Shown here: one piece after another, positions 8,740 to 15,299 of the stretch
How the letters are laid out: every line of letters starts with the position of its first letter
Position numbering within the stretch: the first letter of the stretch is position 1
Source of the DNA: an uncultured Kiloniellales bacterium
Lineage (GTDB): Bacteria; Pseudomonadota; Alphaproteobacteria; Kiloniellales; JAKSDN01
DNA length: 15,799 bases
Reading direction: 5' to 3'
Assembly: GCA_947259625.1 (NCBI GenBank)
Contig: CAMYMY010000038.1
Span: forward strand, 1-15,799
The notes under the pieces: model-generated
The model's input: only the letters and a program-made list of their open reading frames with translations
What the model was told of the DNA's origin: nothing
Databases searched by the model: none
Position numbers and translations under genes: made by a program

Positions 8740-10389
8740 CTATACGCGCTTCACGTCGAACGACGCTTTCAGGCCAGTACCGAAGCGCTTGAGGGCGCCT
8801 TCCTCGCTGACCGCGTTGGGGCGCTGGAATATCCAGTTCTGCCAGGCCGTCAGGCGCCCGAAGATCTTGCTCTCGAGGGTCTCGGGTCCGGCGAAGCGGA
8901 GGCTCGCCTCCATGCCCGTCAGGGAATCCGGGGAGAAGCTGGAGCGCTCCTCGATGGCGATCCGCACCTCGTCCTCCCAGTCTATGTCGTCGGGGATGAA
9001 GGTCACCAAACCCAGCTCGTCCGCCGCCGTGGCGTCCAGGTCCTTGCCGATCTCCGCGCGCAGCTCTTCGACACGGTCGGAGTCGTTCAGGAACCGCGAC
9101 TCGAGGCGCGTCAGGTCGTTGCACATGGGCAAGGGGCCGAAGTTCATGCCCGTCGCTCGGACCGTGGCCGGTGGCCGGTTGTCGCCGTCGAGGACACCGT
9201 CGAGCATGTAGCTGCGGTCAGCCGCCAAGGCCAGCTCCAGGAGCGTCCCCGTGAAGCAGCTGCCCGGCTCGATCAGGGCGATAAGGCTGCGCGAGGTCAC
9301 GTCCAAGCGCTTGAGCACCCGCTTCAGGTAAAGCGTGATTTCCCGAACCAGCCAATCGTCCGCGTTGGCGACGAGCGCCTCGTCGGCGGCTGCCACCATG
9401 TCGGATTCGCCGCTGGTGGAGATGACCCAGGTGCCCAGTTCGGGCTCGTTGGTGCGCAGGTGCAGGATCGTGTCGTCCAGCTCGCGGGCGAGCGCCAGCG
9501 GCCAGAAGGCGGCGCCCTCAGCGTGGATCGCCCCGACATCCCGCGGCGGCGCCTCGGAGGGCCCGGCGACGTTGATCCGGGCGACCCGGCCTTCCCGGTC
9601 GAGCTGAACGGCCACGTTGTCGTAGGTTATGCCATCGGCCGTGATCTGGCGCCCAAGGGGCGTCAGCTCGATGCCCTTGGCGTCGCTCGGCCGGTCCGAA
9701 CGCTCGGCGAACTGCTTCGCCCGGGCGGCCACGGTCTCCTCCAGCTTGGAGCGCGGCACGATCTCGTCGACCAGCCGCCATTCGACGGCGCGCTTGCCCT
9801 TGATGCCCTCGGTGACCGTGCAGAAGAAATCGGCGCGGTCACGGCGGACCCGCCGCTTGTCGACGATACGGGTGAGTCCGCCGGTGCCCGGAAGCACGGC
9901 CAGAAGCGGCACCTCGGGCAGCGAGACGGCACTGGATCCGTCATCGATAAGGATGATGTGCTCGGCGGCCAGCGCCAGCTCGTAGCCGCCGCCCGCGGCC
10001 GTGCCGTTGATGGCGCAGATGTAGGTTTGGCCCGAGTGCCGCGTGGCGTCTTCGATGCCGTTCCGGGTCTCGTTGGTGAACTTGCAGAAGTTCACCTTAT
10101 GGGCGTGACTGGACCGGCCCAGCATCGTGATGTTGGCGCCGGAGCAGAAGACCCGGTCCTTGCCCGAGGTAATGACCACGGTGCGGACCTCCGGATGCTC
10201 GAAGCGAAGCCTCTGCACGGCGTCATAGAGCTCGATGTCGACGCCGAGGTCGTAGGAATTAAGCTTGAGAGCGTAGCCCGGCTCGAGCCCGCCGTCCTCC
10301 TGGACATCCATGATCAAAGTGGCGACCGGCCCCTCGATCTTCAGGCGCCAGTGCTTGTAGTCGTCCGGATGGGTGGCGAAATCGATCAT
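8740..10389 (-). CDS. boxC: Benzoyl-CoA-dihydrodiol lyase / epoxide ring-opening enzyme BoxC
   Basis: Crotonase-superfamily enzyme that adds water to 2,3-epoxybenzoyl-CoA and cleaves the ring to 3,4-dehydroadipyl-CoA semialdehyde plus formate. The 549 residues match BoxC (about 550) and are about twice the length of an ordinary enoyl-CoA hydratase. The crotonase core is visible: oxyanion-hole segments VFCSGANITMLG near 130 and INGTAAGGGYELALAAEH near 165-182, then LPEVPLLAVLPGTGGLTRI. The C-terminal half (TSRSLIALIEPGSCFTGTLLELALA) is a degenerate second crotonase-like segment. The ATG at 10387-10389 follows a GGGAGGA site. It is the first gene of the box operon and is divergent from the GNAT-Rrf2 pair. 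Its leader contains a foldable stem (10410-10452) and a candidate promoter with a dyad. Confidence 0.95.
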   Translation of the reverse strand: MIDFATHPDDYKHWRLKIEGPVATLIMDVQEDGGLEPGYALKLNSYDLGVDIELYDAVQRLRFEHPEVRTVVITSGKDRVFCSGANITMLGRSSHAHKVNFCKFTNETRNGIEDATRHSGQTYICAINGTAAGGGYELALAAEHIILIDDGSSAVSLPEVPLLAVLPGTGGLTRIVDKRRVRRDRADFFCTVTEGIKGKRAVEWRLVDEIVPRSKLEETVAARAKQFAERSDRPSDAKGIELTPLGRQITADGITYDNVAVQLDREGRVARINVAGPSEAPPRDVGAIHAEGAAFWPLALARELDDTILHLRTNEPELGTWVISTSGESDMVAAADEALVANADDWLVREITLYLKRVLKRLDVTSRSLIALIEPGSCFTGTLLELALAADRSYMLDGVLDGDNRPPATVRATGMNFGPLPMCNDLTRLESRFLNDSDRVEELRAEIGKDLDATAADELGLVTFIPDDIDWEDEVRIAIEERSSFSPDSLTGMEASLRFAGPETLESKIFGRLTAWQNWIFQRPNAVSEEGALKRFGTGLKASFDVKRV

Positions 10390-10409
10390 TGTCCTCCCGA
10401 CGGTCTTCC

Positions 10410-10452
10410 CTGGGCATTTTCCTTGATGCGTGATCGCAGCATCAGGGCCCAG
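10410..10452 (-). promoter_or_regulatory. Foldable boxC 5' leader, nested stems
   Basis: Two nested complementary pairs lie just upstream of the boxC ribosome-binding site: outer CTGGGC (10410-10415) with GCCCAG (10447-10452), and inner TGATGC (10424-10429) with GCATCA (10439-10444). If transcription starts near 10487, this stem would form in the mRNA leader about a dozen bases before GGGAGGA. Alternatively the inner TGATGC-N9-GCATCA dyad could be a protein-binding site. The pairing is seen; its role is inference. Confidence 0.4.
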
Positions 10453-10466
10453 CGCACCATAAAACT

Positions 10467-10492
10467 TAAATAGGTACCAAATTACTTATTTA
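10467..10492. promoter_or_regulatory. AT-rich dyad, candidate operator of the divergent region
   Basis: Ten-base arms TAAATAGGTA (10467-10476) and TACTTATTTA (10483-10492), with a six-base spacer, match at nine of ten positions. The dyad lies in the only strongly AT-rich patch of the window and covers the expected transcription start of the box operon, immediately downstream of its candidate -10. A dimeric repressor, such as the Rrf2 protein encoded just to the right or a MarR-type BadR elsewhere, could bind here. The identity of the binder is not visible from sequence. Confidence 0.5.
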
Positions 10493-10493
10493 C

Positions 10494-10522
10494 ATTTAGC
10501 TGAAGGAGCGACATTCTGTCAA
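10494..10522 (-). promoter_or_regulatory. Candidate sigma70-type promoter of the box operon
   Basis: A perfect -35 box TTGACA (minus strand, 10517-10522), a 17-base spacer, and a weak -10 CTAAAT (10494-10499). The poor -10 suggests low basal strength or a need for activation. The predicted start near 10487 leaves a leader of roughly 100 bases before boxC. A possible plus-strand promoter for the acetyltransferase gene, TTTACA (10489-10494) with CATTCT (10512-10517), overlaps it, so the two directions may compete; that one is weaker evidence. Confidence 0.42.
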
Positions 10523-10556
10523 GAGCGATCGAGGGTCGGGGCGGTACGGAGGGGCC

Positions 10557-11048
10557 ATGCCCGAGACGGTGGGAACGACCGAGCTTGCCGGTGACCTTGT
10601 CATCCGGGCAGCGACCGCCGCGGACGTCCCTGCGGTGACCCGGCTCGATTCGCGCATCACGGGCATGGCCAAGCCCGATTATTGGACAGACATGTTCGAG
10701 CGCTATGGCAAGCGTCCCAATCGTTTTTTCCTGATTGCCGAAGCCGAAGACTCGGGGGTCATAGGCTTCATTATTGGCGAGGTCCGCGCCTGGGAGTTCG
10801 GCTCGCCGCCCAGCGGATGGATCTTCGCGCTCGGCGTCGATCCGACAGCGCGCCTCAACAAGATCGGCAGCCGGCTTTTCGAAGCAATGTGCGGTTGCCT
10901 GGCCGAGAGCGGCGTGGATACGGTACGCACCATGCTCGCCCGCGACGACGAGCTCAACATGGCATTCTTCCGCTCGCAAGGGATGATGGGAGGGCCGTTC
11001 ATCCAGTTGGAGATGTCGCTCGATGGTTTCGCGGGCAGACAGGGGTAG
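10557..11048 (+). CDS. GNAT-family acetyltransferase, BadL-like by position
   Basis: Small cytoplasmic GNAT N-acetyltransferase, 163 residues. Visible features are the N-terminal DLVIRAATAADVPAV strand-helix, FFLIAEAEDSGVIGFIIGEV (about 57-76), and the acetyl-CoA-binding segment ALGVDPTARLNKIGSRLFEAM (about 91-111). In place of the classic R/Q-x-x-G-x-G/A pyrophosphate loop it reads NKIGSR, a weak match. The C-terminal NMAFFRSQGMMGGPFIQLEMSL (about 134-155) is usual for the fold. Its stop is 12 bases before the Rrf2 gene, so the two form a small operon. The R. palustris bad cluster has a GNAT gene (badL) with an Rrf2 gene (badM); as I recall, BadL acetylates aminobenzoates to give an inducer. 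Position suggests the same job here, but the substrate is not shown by sequence. GGAGG precedes the ATG. Confidence 0.85.
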   Translation: MPETVGTTELAGDLVIRAATAADVPAVTRLDSRITGMAKPDYWTDMFERYGKRPNRFFLIAEAEDSGVIGFIIGEVRAWEFGSPPSGWIFALGVDPTARLNKIGSRLFEAMCGCLAESGVDTVRTMLARDDELNMAFFRSQGMMGGPFIQLEMSLDGFAGRQG

Positions 11049-11060
11049 GCGGACGAGGCC

Positions 11061-11516
11061 GTGAGACTGCAACAGGCAACCCGCTGCGCGCTCTTTGCGG
11101 TCCTCGAGCTGGCACAGGACCCGGACCGGCAGATCTCGGCCCCCGACATTGCCGAGAAGTACGGGATCTCGGCCAACCACCTGGCCAAGGTGCTGCGTGA
11201 TCTTGTTCGCGCCGGGCTGGTCGAATCCATGCGCGGCGCCGGCGGCGGCTATCGATTTTCCGGCAACGCCAAGCGGGTCACGCTCTATGAGGTGGTCCAC
11301 ATGTTCGAGGACATCGGAAGCAAACCGGGCGGGCGCCCCGAAGGCGGGGACCGCTCCGACATCGGCCGGGCCCTCGGCCAGGTCACGAACGAAATCGACG
11401 AGACCGCCGTCTCGACGTTGAAGTCCATCACCCTGGCAACGCTGCTCAAGCTGATACAGCGCAACGCCGCCGGCAAGACGGGGCCGCAAAGCAAGAACGA
11501 ATCCGTGATTGCCTGA
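11061..11516 (+). CDS. Rrf2-family transcriptional regulator, BadM-like
   Basis: DNA-binding regulator of 151 residues starting at GTG (GAGG a few bases upstream). The winged helix is clear: ISAPDIAEKYGISANHLAKVLRDLVRAGLVESMRGAGGGYRFSGN covers about residues 25-70, with the RGAGGGYRF wing typical of Rrf2 proteins, followed by the dimerisation helix. The only cysteine is Cys9, in the first helix. The three-cysteine iron-sulfur motif of IscR and NsrR, expected near 90-110, is absent (that region reads GSKPGGRPEGGDRSD), so direct cluster-based oxygen or NO sensing is unlikely. In R. palustris the Rrf2 protein BadM represses the benzoyl-CoA reductase operon. Here the gene sits between the box and bcr operons, so it may control either or both. 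It converges on the ferredoxin gene, with 14 bases between stops. Confidence 0.9.
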   Translation: MRLQQATRCALFAVLELAQDPDRQISAPDIAEKYGISANHLAKVLRDLVRAGLVESMRGAGGGYRFSGNAKRVTLYEVVHMFEDIGSKPGGRPEGGDRSDIGRALGQVTNEIDETAVSTLKSITLATLLKLIQRNAAGKTGPQSKNESVIA

Positions 11517-11530
11517 TACAGAAGTTGTTA

Positions 11531-11776
11531 TCAGTTGTGCAGGGCTTCGTACTTCGCCTGCAGCTCTTCGCGGCTCTCCTCGAAATCCGGGTTTGGCACA
11601 ATGCAGTCGGCGGGACAGACCAGCTCGCACTGCGGCTCGTCTTCTGCCCCGACGCACTCGGTGCACTTGAAGGCATCGATGACGTAGATCGGATCGCCGA
11701 AAGCGATCGCATCGTTGGGACAAGGATCGAGACAGGCATCGCAGCCGGTGCAGTCGTCGGTGATCATCAAGGCCAT
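11531..11776 (-). CDS. 2[4Fe-4S] ferredoxin, Allochromatium type, electron donor to benzoyl-CoA reductase
   Basis: Small cytoplasmic ferredoxin of 81 residues. The first cluster motif is C9-x2-C12-x2-C15-x3-C19-P. The second has the enlarged loop C38-x2-C41-x8-C50-x3-C54-P, plus an extra Cys58 and a C-terminal helix (about 65-81). This is the Allochromatium vinosum (Alvin) pattern, known for very low reduction potentials, and is the ferredoxin type that feeds electrons to Thauera benzoyl-CoA reductase. It is the last gene of the bcr operon, 27 bases after bcrD, with GGAG nine bases before the ATG. The same protein is called BadB in R. palustris. The partner reductase that charges it (for example a 2-oxoglutarate:ferredoxin oxidoreductase) is not in the window. 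Confidence 0.93.
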   Translation of the reverse strand: MALMITDDCTGCDACLDPCPNDAIAFGDPIYVIDAFKCTECVGAEDEPQCELVCPADCIVPNPDFEESREELQAKYEALHN

Positions 11777-11803
11777 TTAGAGAGTCTCCTGATCGGCGCG
11801 CGC

Positions 11804-12655
11804 CTAGGACGCCTTCGCGAGCTGGCCGAGGCGCGCCAACTTCTCGTGGCGGAATCCGCCCCAAATTGCCGCGCCGATCGCGCCGGCATAGATCGAATCG
11901 GGGTGGTTCAGGCCCTTGACGGCGATCTTCTGCTCCGCCATCGCCTCGTTGAGCGCGGCCAGAAGCCCGACGTCGAGAGCGAGGCCGCCGGTCATCAGGA
12001 CCGTGCCCTCCCGCACCTTGATGGCGCGCAGGAGCTTGACCAGCCGCATCGCCATCGACTGATGGATGCCCTTCAGGATGTTCGATGCCGATATCTGCCG
12101 CGAGACCATGTTGATGACGTCGGTCTCGGCCAGGACGGCGCAGATCGACGAGACCTTTTCCGGGTTGTCCGCCTGCTTGGAGAGCTCGCCGATCTCCTCC
12201 TGCGTGATGCCGAGATAACGCGCGATGTTCTCGAGGAACTGCCCCGATCCGGAGGCGCACTGGGAGGTCATGCGGTAGCCCAGCACCTTGCCGCGCTCGT
12301 CGATGATGATGGCGCGGCCGTGCAGCGCGCCGATATCCAGGATGGCCCGGGCCGAGGGCTCCAGAAAAATGCCGCCGCGCGCGTGCGTGGTCATGGAGTA
12401 GAAATGGCCGGTGGCGAAGGTCAGGCTTTCGGCGTCGCCCGTGGTGGCGGTGTAGGCGATGTCGTCCTGGCAGACGCCGGCTTCCTCGACCGCCGCCTCG
12501 AAAGCCTCGCGCGCCAGCTTCAAGGGGTCGCGCTGCCGGACCTTGGCGGTATGACGGCCAAGCCACCTGGTCTCTCCTTCACCGCCGTCGGCCACATCGA
12601 AGATCACGGCCTTGACGGCGCCTGTGCCGACGTCGATCCCCGCGGTGATGGTCAT
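11804..12655 (-). CDS. bcrD: Benzoyl-CoA reductase subunit D (ATPase/activator module, BadG-like)
   Basis: One of two ASKHA-fold ATPase subunits of class I benzoyl-CoA reductase, which couple ATP hydrolysis to electron transfer into the aromatic ring. 283 residues, the normal BcrD length. Phosphate-1 loop GIDVGTGAVKAVIFD (about 6-20), phosphate-2 segment ILDIGALHGRAI (about 105-116), and adenosine loop TGGLALD (about 222-228). Cys133 in SQCASGSGQF and Cys172 in SSICAVLAETD match the two cysteines per subunit that, in the BcrA/BcrD and HgdC family, hold a [4Fe-4S] cluster between the two ATPase subunits. The ATG at 12653-12655 overlaps the bcrA stop (ATGA). A much longer frame reads upstream through bcrA antiphase; the family N-terminus fixes the start here. 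Confidence 0.95.
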   Translation of the reverse strand: MTITAGIDVGTGAVKAVIFDVADGGEGETRWLGRHTAKVRQRDPLKLAREAFEAAVEEAGVCQDDIAYTATTGDAESLTFATGHFYSMTTHARGGIFLEPSARAILDIGALHGRAIIIDERGKVLGYRMTSQCASGSGQFLENIARYLGITQEEIGELSKQADNPEKVSSICAVLAETDVINMVSRQISASNILKGIHQSMAMRLVKLLRAIKVREGTVLMTGGLALDVGLLAALNEAMAEQKIAVKGLNHPDSIYAGAIGAAIWGGFRHEKLARLGQLAKAS

Positions 12656-13968
12656 GCCGCCGTCTCCCCCGCTCCGTTCTCGACGGCACGCCGGGCGAAG
12701 GCGGCGGCGCCGAGGGCGCCGGTGTAGATGGACGCCGGGTTGATGTTGATGGTGATGTCGCCGTAGTTCTCGTGAATCAGCTTGCGCAGCTCCTTGACCG
12801 CGGCCTCGTTGTTGGCCACGCCGCCGGTGAAGGTGAACTGTTCCGTGACCCCGCCCGAGCGCGAGATGATCGACATGGCGCGGAGGATGATGGCGCGGTG
12901 GAGCCCAGCCAGGATGTCCTCGCGTTTCTCGCCCAGGGCGAGGCGGTCGCGCAGCTCGGCACCGGCGAAGACGGTGCAGGTCGAATTGATACGTACCGAT
13001 TTCGTGGCCTTCATGGCCATCGGGCCGAGTTCGTGCAGCCCCATGTTCATCTCGTCGGCGATGTAGCCGAGATAGCGCCCGCAGCCGGCGGCGCAGCGGT
13101 CGTTCATCTGGAAGTTCTCGACGATGCCCCGCGGGTCCACCTGGATCGCCTTGGTGTCTTGGCCGCCGATGTCGAGGACCGTGCGGGTCTCGGGGTACAT
13201 CATATGCGCGCCGAGGCCGTGACAGAGGATCTCGGAGCGGATGTGCTCCTTCGGAAACGGCAGCGTGACCCGGCCGTAACCGGTGCCGACCACATAGGTC
13301 TCCTCCAGCTCCATCTCCACGGCCTTGCGCATGGCCTCCTGCGCGATCTTCTCGTCCACCTTCAAGTGCGCATCGCTCTCCACCACCCGATGCAGCGCCC
13401 GCCGGTACTTGGCCGCTATGTCGCCTTCCGGCGGGCGGTTCTCGACGTCGATGATGGACTTGTCGTAGAGGTTGAGCAGCGTTTCGAAGGAGACGCCGGC
13501 GGTCTTCGCCACCTCCTCGCCGATGTACATGACGCGGGAGCCCGCGATGTCCCGGAAGAAGTCGGACCGGCGCCTGGCGCCGCGCTGGAACATGCCCGGC
13601 GCCTCGGCGTTGATGCGCTCGAACACCTCCGTCAAGGCCTCGAGCACGCCCATCTGGCCGTCCCGGATGTGGCTGGCGCAGGTCGCGCGCAGGTCCTCGA
13701 GCTGCTCCAGGAACTGTTCCAGGCGGATGTTGAGCTCCAGGTCCTCCATCAGCTCGTCTACGTTCTTGCCGGCAACGGCATCGCCCAGGCCACGGCGGAA
13801 GAGGGTGAGGCGGGCGCCGATATGGGCCTCCTGCTTGGCCACCGCGGCCGCCGTCTCGTAGTTGGAGCGCGAGTTCGTGATGCCCTGGCCGAGGACCTCC
13901 ATGTCGGCGTCCATGAGGACCGCCTTCGTGGTGGTCGAGCCGAGGTCGATGCCGATGTAGCACTTCAT
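12652..13968 (-). CDS. bcrA: Benzoyl-CoA reductase subunit A (ATPase/activator module, BadF-like)
   Basis: The larger ASKHA ATPase subunit, 438 residues, as in Thauera BcrA. Phosphate-1 loop YIGIDLGSTTTKAVLMD (4-20). A BcrA-specific middle insertion (about 60-230), rich in charged helices, is absent from BcrD. Phosphate-2 DIGGQDTKAI (266-275), adenosine loop TGGVANN (381-387). Cluster cysteines are expected to be Cys292 in NDRCAAGCGRYL and Cys331 in NSTCTVFAGAE; Cys296 is additional. With BcrD it should form the heterodimeric ATP-dependent electron pump bridging ferredoxin and the BcrB/BcrC core. The frame is open upstream into bcrB, but the ATG at 13966-13968, with GGAGGAG just upstream, gives the family N-terminus. 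It lies 20 bases after the bcrB stop and overlaps bcrD. Confidence 0.95.
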   Translation of the reverse strand: MKCYIGIDLGSTTTKAVLMDADMEVLGQGITNSRSNYETAAAVAKQEAHIGARLTLFRRGLGDAVAGKNVDELMEDLELNIRLEQFLEQLEDLRATCASHIRDGQMGVLEALTEVFERINAEAPGMFQRGARRRSDFFRDIAGSRVMYIGEEVAKTAGVSFETLLNLYDKSIIDVENRPPEGDIAAKYRRALHRVVESDAHLKVDEKIAQEAMRKAVEMELEETYVVGTGYGRVTLPFPKEHIRSEILCHGLGAHMMYPETRTVLDIGGQDTKAIQVDPRGIVENFQMNDRCAAGCGRYLGYIADEMNMGLHELGPMAMKATKSVRINSTCTVFAGAELRDRLALGEKREDILAGLHRAIILRAMSIISRSGGVTEQFTFTGGVANNEAAVKELRKLIHENYGDITININPASIYTGALGAAAFARRAVENGAGETAA

Positions 13969-13988
13969 GGCGGTCTCCTCCGGCCGCC

Positions 13989-15299
13989 TCAGGCGGCCCG
14001 GGCCGGCGGGCCGCCGCCGCGCCGTTTCTGTTCGATCATCTGGAAGTAGCTTTCCAAGCGGTTCTTGACGTTGGCCGGCGAGAAGTAGCGCGGGTCCACC
14101 AGGTCGGTCTCGATGAAGGCGGCCGGCTTGCCGGTACGCTTCTCGACCTCGCGCATCATCATCAGCTGCCCGGCGGAGAAGCTGTTGCAGCTCTTGATCG
14201 AGTTCACCAGGAAGCCGTCGGCCCGGTACTGGTCGATGTAGCCCTCGATCATGTCGACCCGGGTCGGCAGGTTGCGGTTCGTGTAGCAGCCCAGGCAGTA
14301 GTCGGCGAGGCTCTCCAGCGGCCGGTCCGGATCGTGGCGGAAGCCGTCGTAGTCGTAGACGCCGCCGACCTTGGTGTAGGTGCTGGCCACGACGACGGCG
14401 CCCTCGTCGTAGAACATCTTCCAAAAGTCCCGGAAGCTGGTCCAGTTGGGCGGGCCCTCGACGACCAGGCGGTACTTCTCCTCGCTCATGTCACCCTCCG
14501 GCGTGACCGGCCCTTCGCCGGCCGCCAGCCGGCCCTCGATCTCCTTGCGCAGGATCTCGTAGTATTCGACTGCGTCGTCGGTGCCGCGGAAGGCAGTGAA
14601 GATCGGACCTATGTAGAAAACGCCGCCGAAATAGGCGTCGATCGGGCTCGGCCTGCTCTTGGCGCTCTCGAGCACCCAGACGAAGTTGTCCTCGGCCTCG
14701 GCCGACTTGCGCAGGTATTCGCGCAGGCGGTCGATGTCGAACTTGACTCCCGAGACCTCCTCGAAGGTCGGGATCACCTCCTCCTTCAGCTGCTTGACGA
14801 CATAGTCGCGCATGTTCTGGGTGATCTTGCCATCGCCCTCGTAGGGGACGTGCAGCATCACGGTGCGGCAGCCGTACTGGTCGCGGAGCAGCTCGAACCA
14901 CTTCATGAAGGTGAAGCAGCCGGTGTAGGAGAGCAGCAGCAGGTCGGGCACCGGCATGGGCTTGCCGTTGGGCGCGATCGCGCCTTTGGCCATGTTGCCG
15001 ATGTCGGCCTTGACGTAGGTGCAGACGTCTTCCGAGTGGCCCATTTTCTCGGCGTCCATGATCAGGGCGCCCGATTTCTTGCGCATGCCGTTCTGGATCG
15101 CGTTGATCTCGGGCAGGTTGTTGAGCATGTCGAAGCACATGACGAGCTCGTTGAGGTTGCCGGGAACGTAGGTCGACGAGACCTTGAGGCCGAGCTCCTG
15201 GGCACGGGTCAGCCGGTCGTAGTTGTCGGCGATCATCTCCTTCTGCTTCAGCATCGAAGGCTCTTTGACGACCTCGTCCCGTTCGGTTGCGGTGCTCAT
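13989..15299 (-). CDS. bcrB: Benzoyl-CoA reductase subunit B (substrate-reducing module, BadE-like)
   Basis: Iron-sulfur subunit of the catalytic module that, with BcrC, binds benzoyl-CoA and reduces it to cyclohexa-1,5-diene-1-carbonyl-CoA; cytoplasmic and oxygen-sensitive. 436 residues, normal length. It belongs to the 2-hydroxyglutaryl-CoA dehydratase D-component (HgdB) fold. Segments are YVPGNLNELVMCFDML (45-60), LLSYTGCFTFMKWFELLRDQ (about 122-141), LADYCLGCYTNRN (331-343), NSIKSCNSFSAGQLMMMREVE (366-386) and IETDLVDPR (396-404). Cysteines that could ligate [4Fe-4S] clusters are Cys93, Cys128, Cys338 and Cys371; exact assignment needs alignment. The ATG at 15297-15299 overlaps the bcrC stop. 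Confidence 0.95.
   Translation of the reverse strand: MSTATERDEVVKEPSMLKQKEMIADNYDRLTRAQELGLKVSSTYVPGNLNELVMCFDMLNNLPEINAIQNGMRKKSGALIMDAEKMGHSEDVCTYVKADIGNMAKGAIAPNGKPMPVPDLLLLSYTGCFTFMKWFELLRDQYGCRTVMLHVPYEGDGKITQNMRDYVVKQLKEEVIPTFEEVSGVKFDIDRLREYLRKSAEAEDNFVWVLESAKSRPSPIDAYFGGVFYIGPIFTAFRGTDDAVEYYEILRKEIEGRLAAGEGPVTPEGDMSEEKYRLVVEGPPNWTSFRDFWKMFYDEGAVVVASTYTKVGGVYDYDGFRHDPDRPLESLADYCLGCYTNRNLPTRVDMIEGYIDQYRADGFLVNSIKSCNSFSAGQLMMMREVEKRTGKPAAFIETDLVDPRYFSPANVKNRLESYFQMIEQKRRGGGPPARAA

Noticed and set aside
10421..10437. TTGAT-N4-GATCG as an FNR/AadR anaerobic-regulator site before boxC
   Set aside because: Only the left half resembles TTGAT; the right half should be ATCAA. The stretch is better explained by the TGATGC/GCATCA pair.
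7182..10473. Long plus-strand open frames (about 540 and 590 codons) opposite boxB and boxC
   Set aside because: They are antisense to clearly conserved proteins, are rich in Arg/Gly/Val/His as expected from the complement of GC-rich codons, and match no family. The same holds for the 507-codon plus-strand frame opposite the ligase (5311-6834) and the 425-codon frame opposite bcrA (12772-14049).
11513..11534. CTGATA/TATCAG inverted repeat between the convergent Rrf2 and ferredoxin stop codons as a bidirectional terminator
   Set aside because: Only a six-base AT-containing stem with a ten-base loop, no T-run on either side, and it overlaps both stop codons; too weak to call.
10482..12566. A 694-codon minus-strand frame running across bcrD, the ferredoxin and the Rrf2/GNAT genes
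   Set aside because: It is out of frame with bcrD and antisense to the Rrf2 and GNAT genes, whose products are recognisable; its translation has no family features.
11804..13963. A 719-codon minus-strand frame suggesting a large fused protein ending in BcrD
   Set aside because: The upstream two-thirds is bcrA read in the wrong frame (Arg/Gly/His-rich). The real BcrD starts at the ATG at 12653-12655 with MTITAGIDVGTG.
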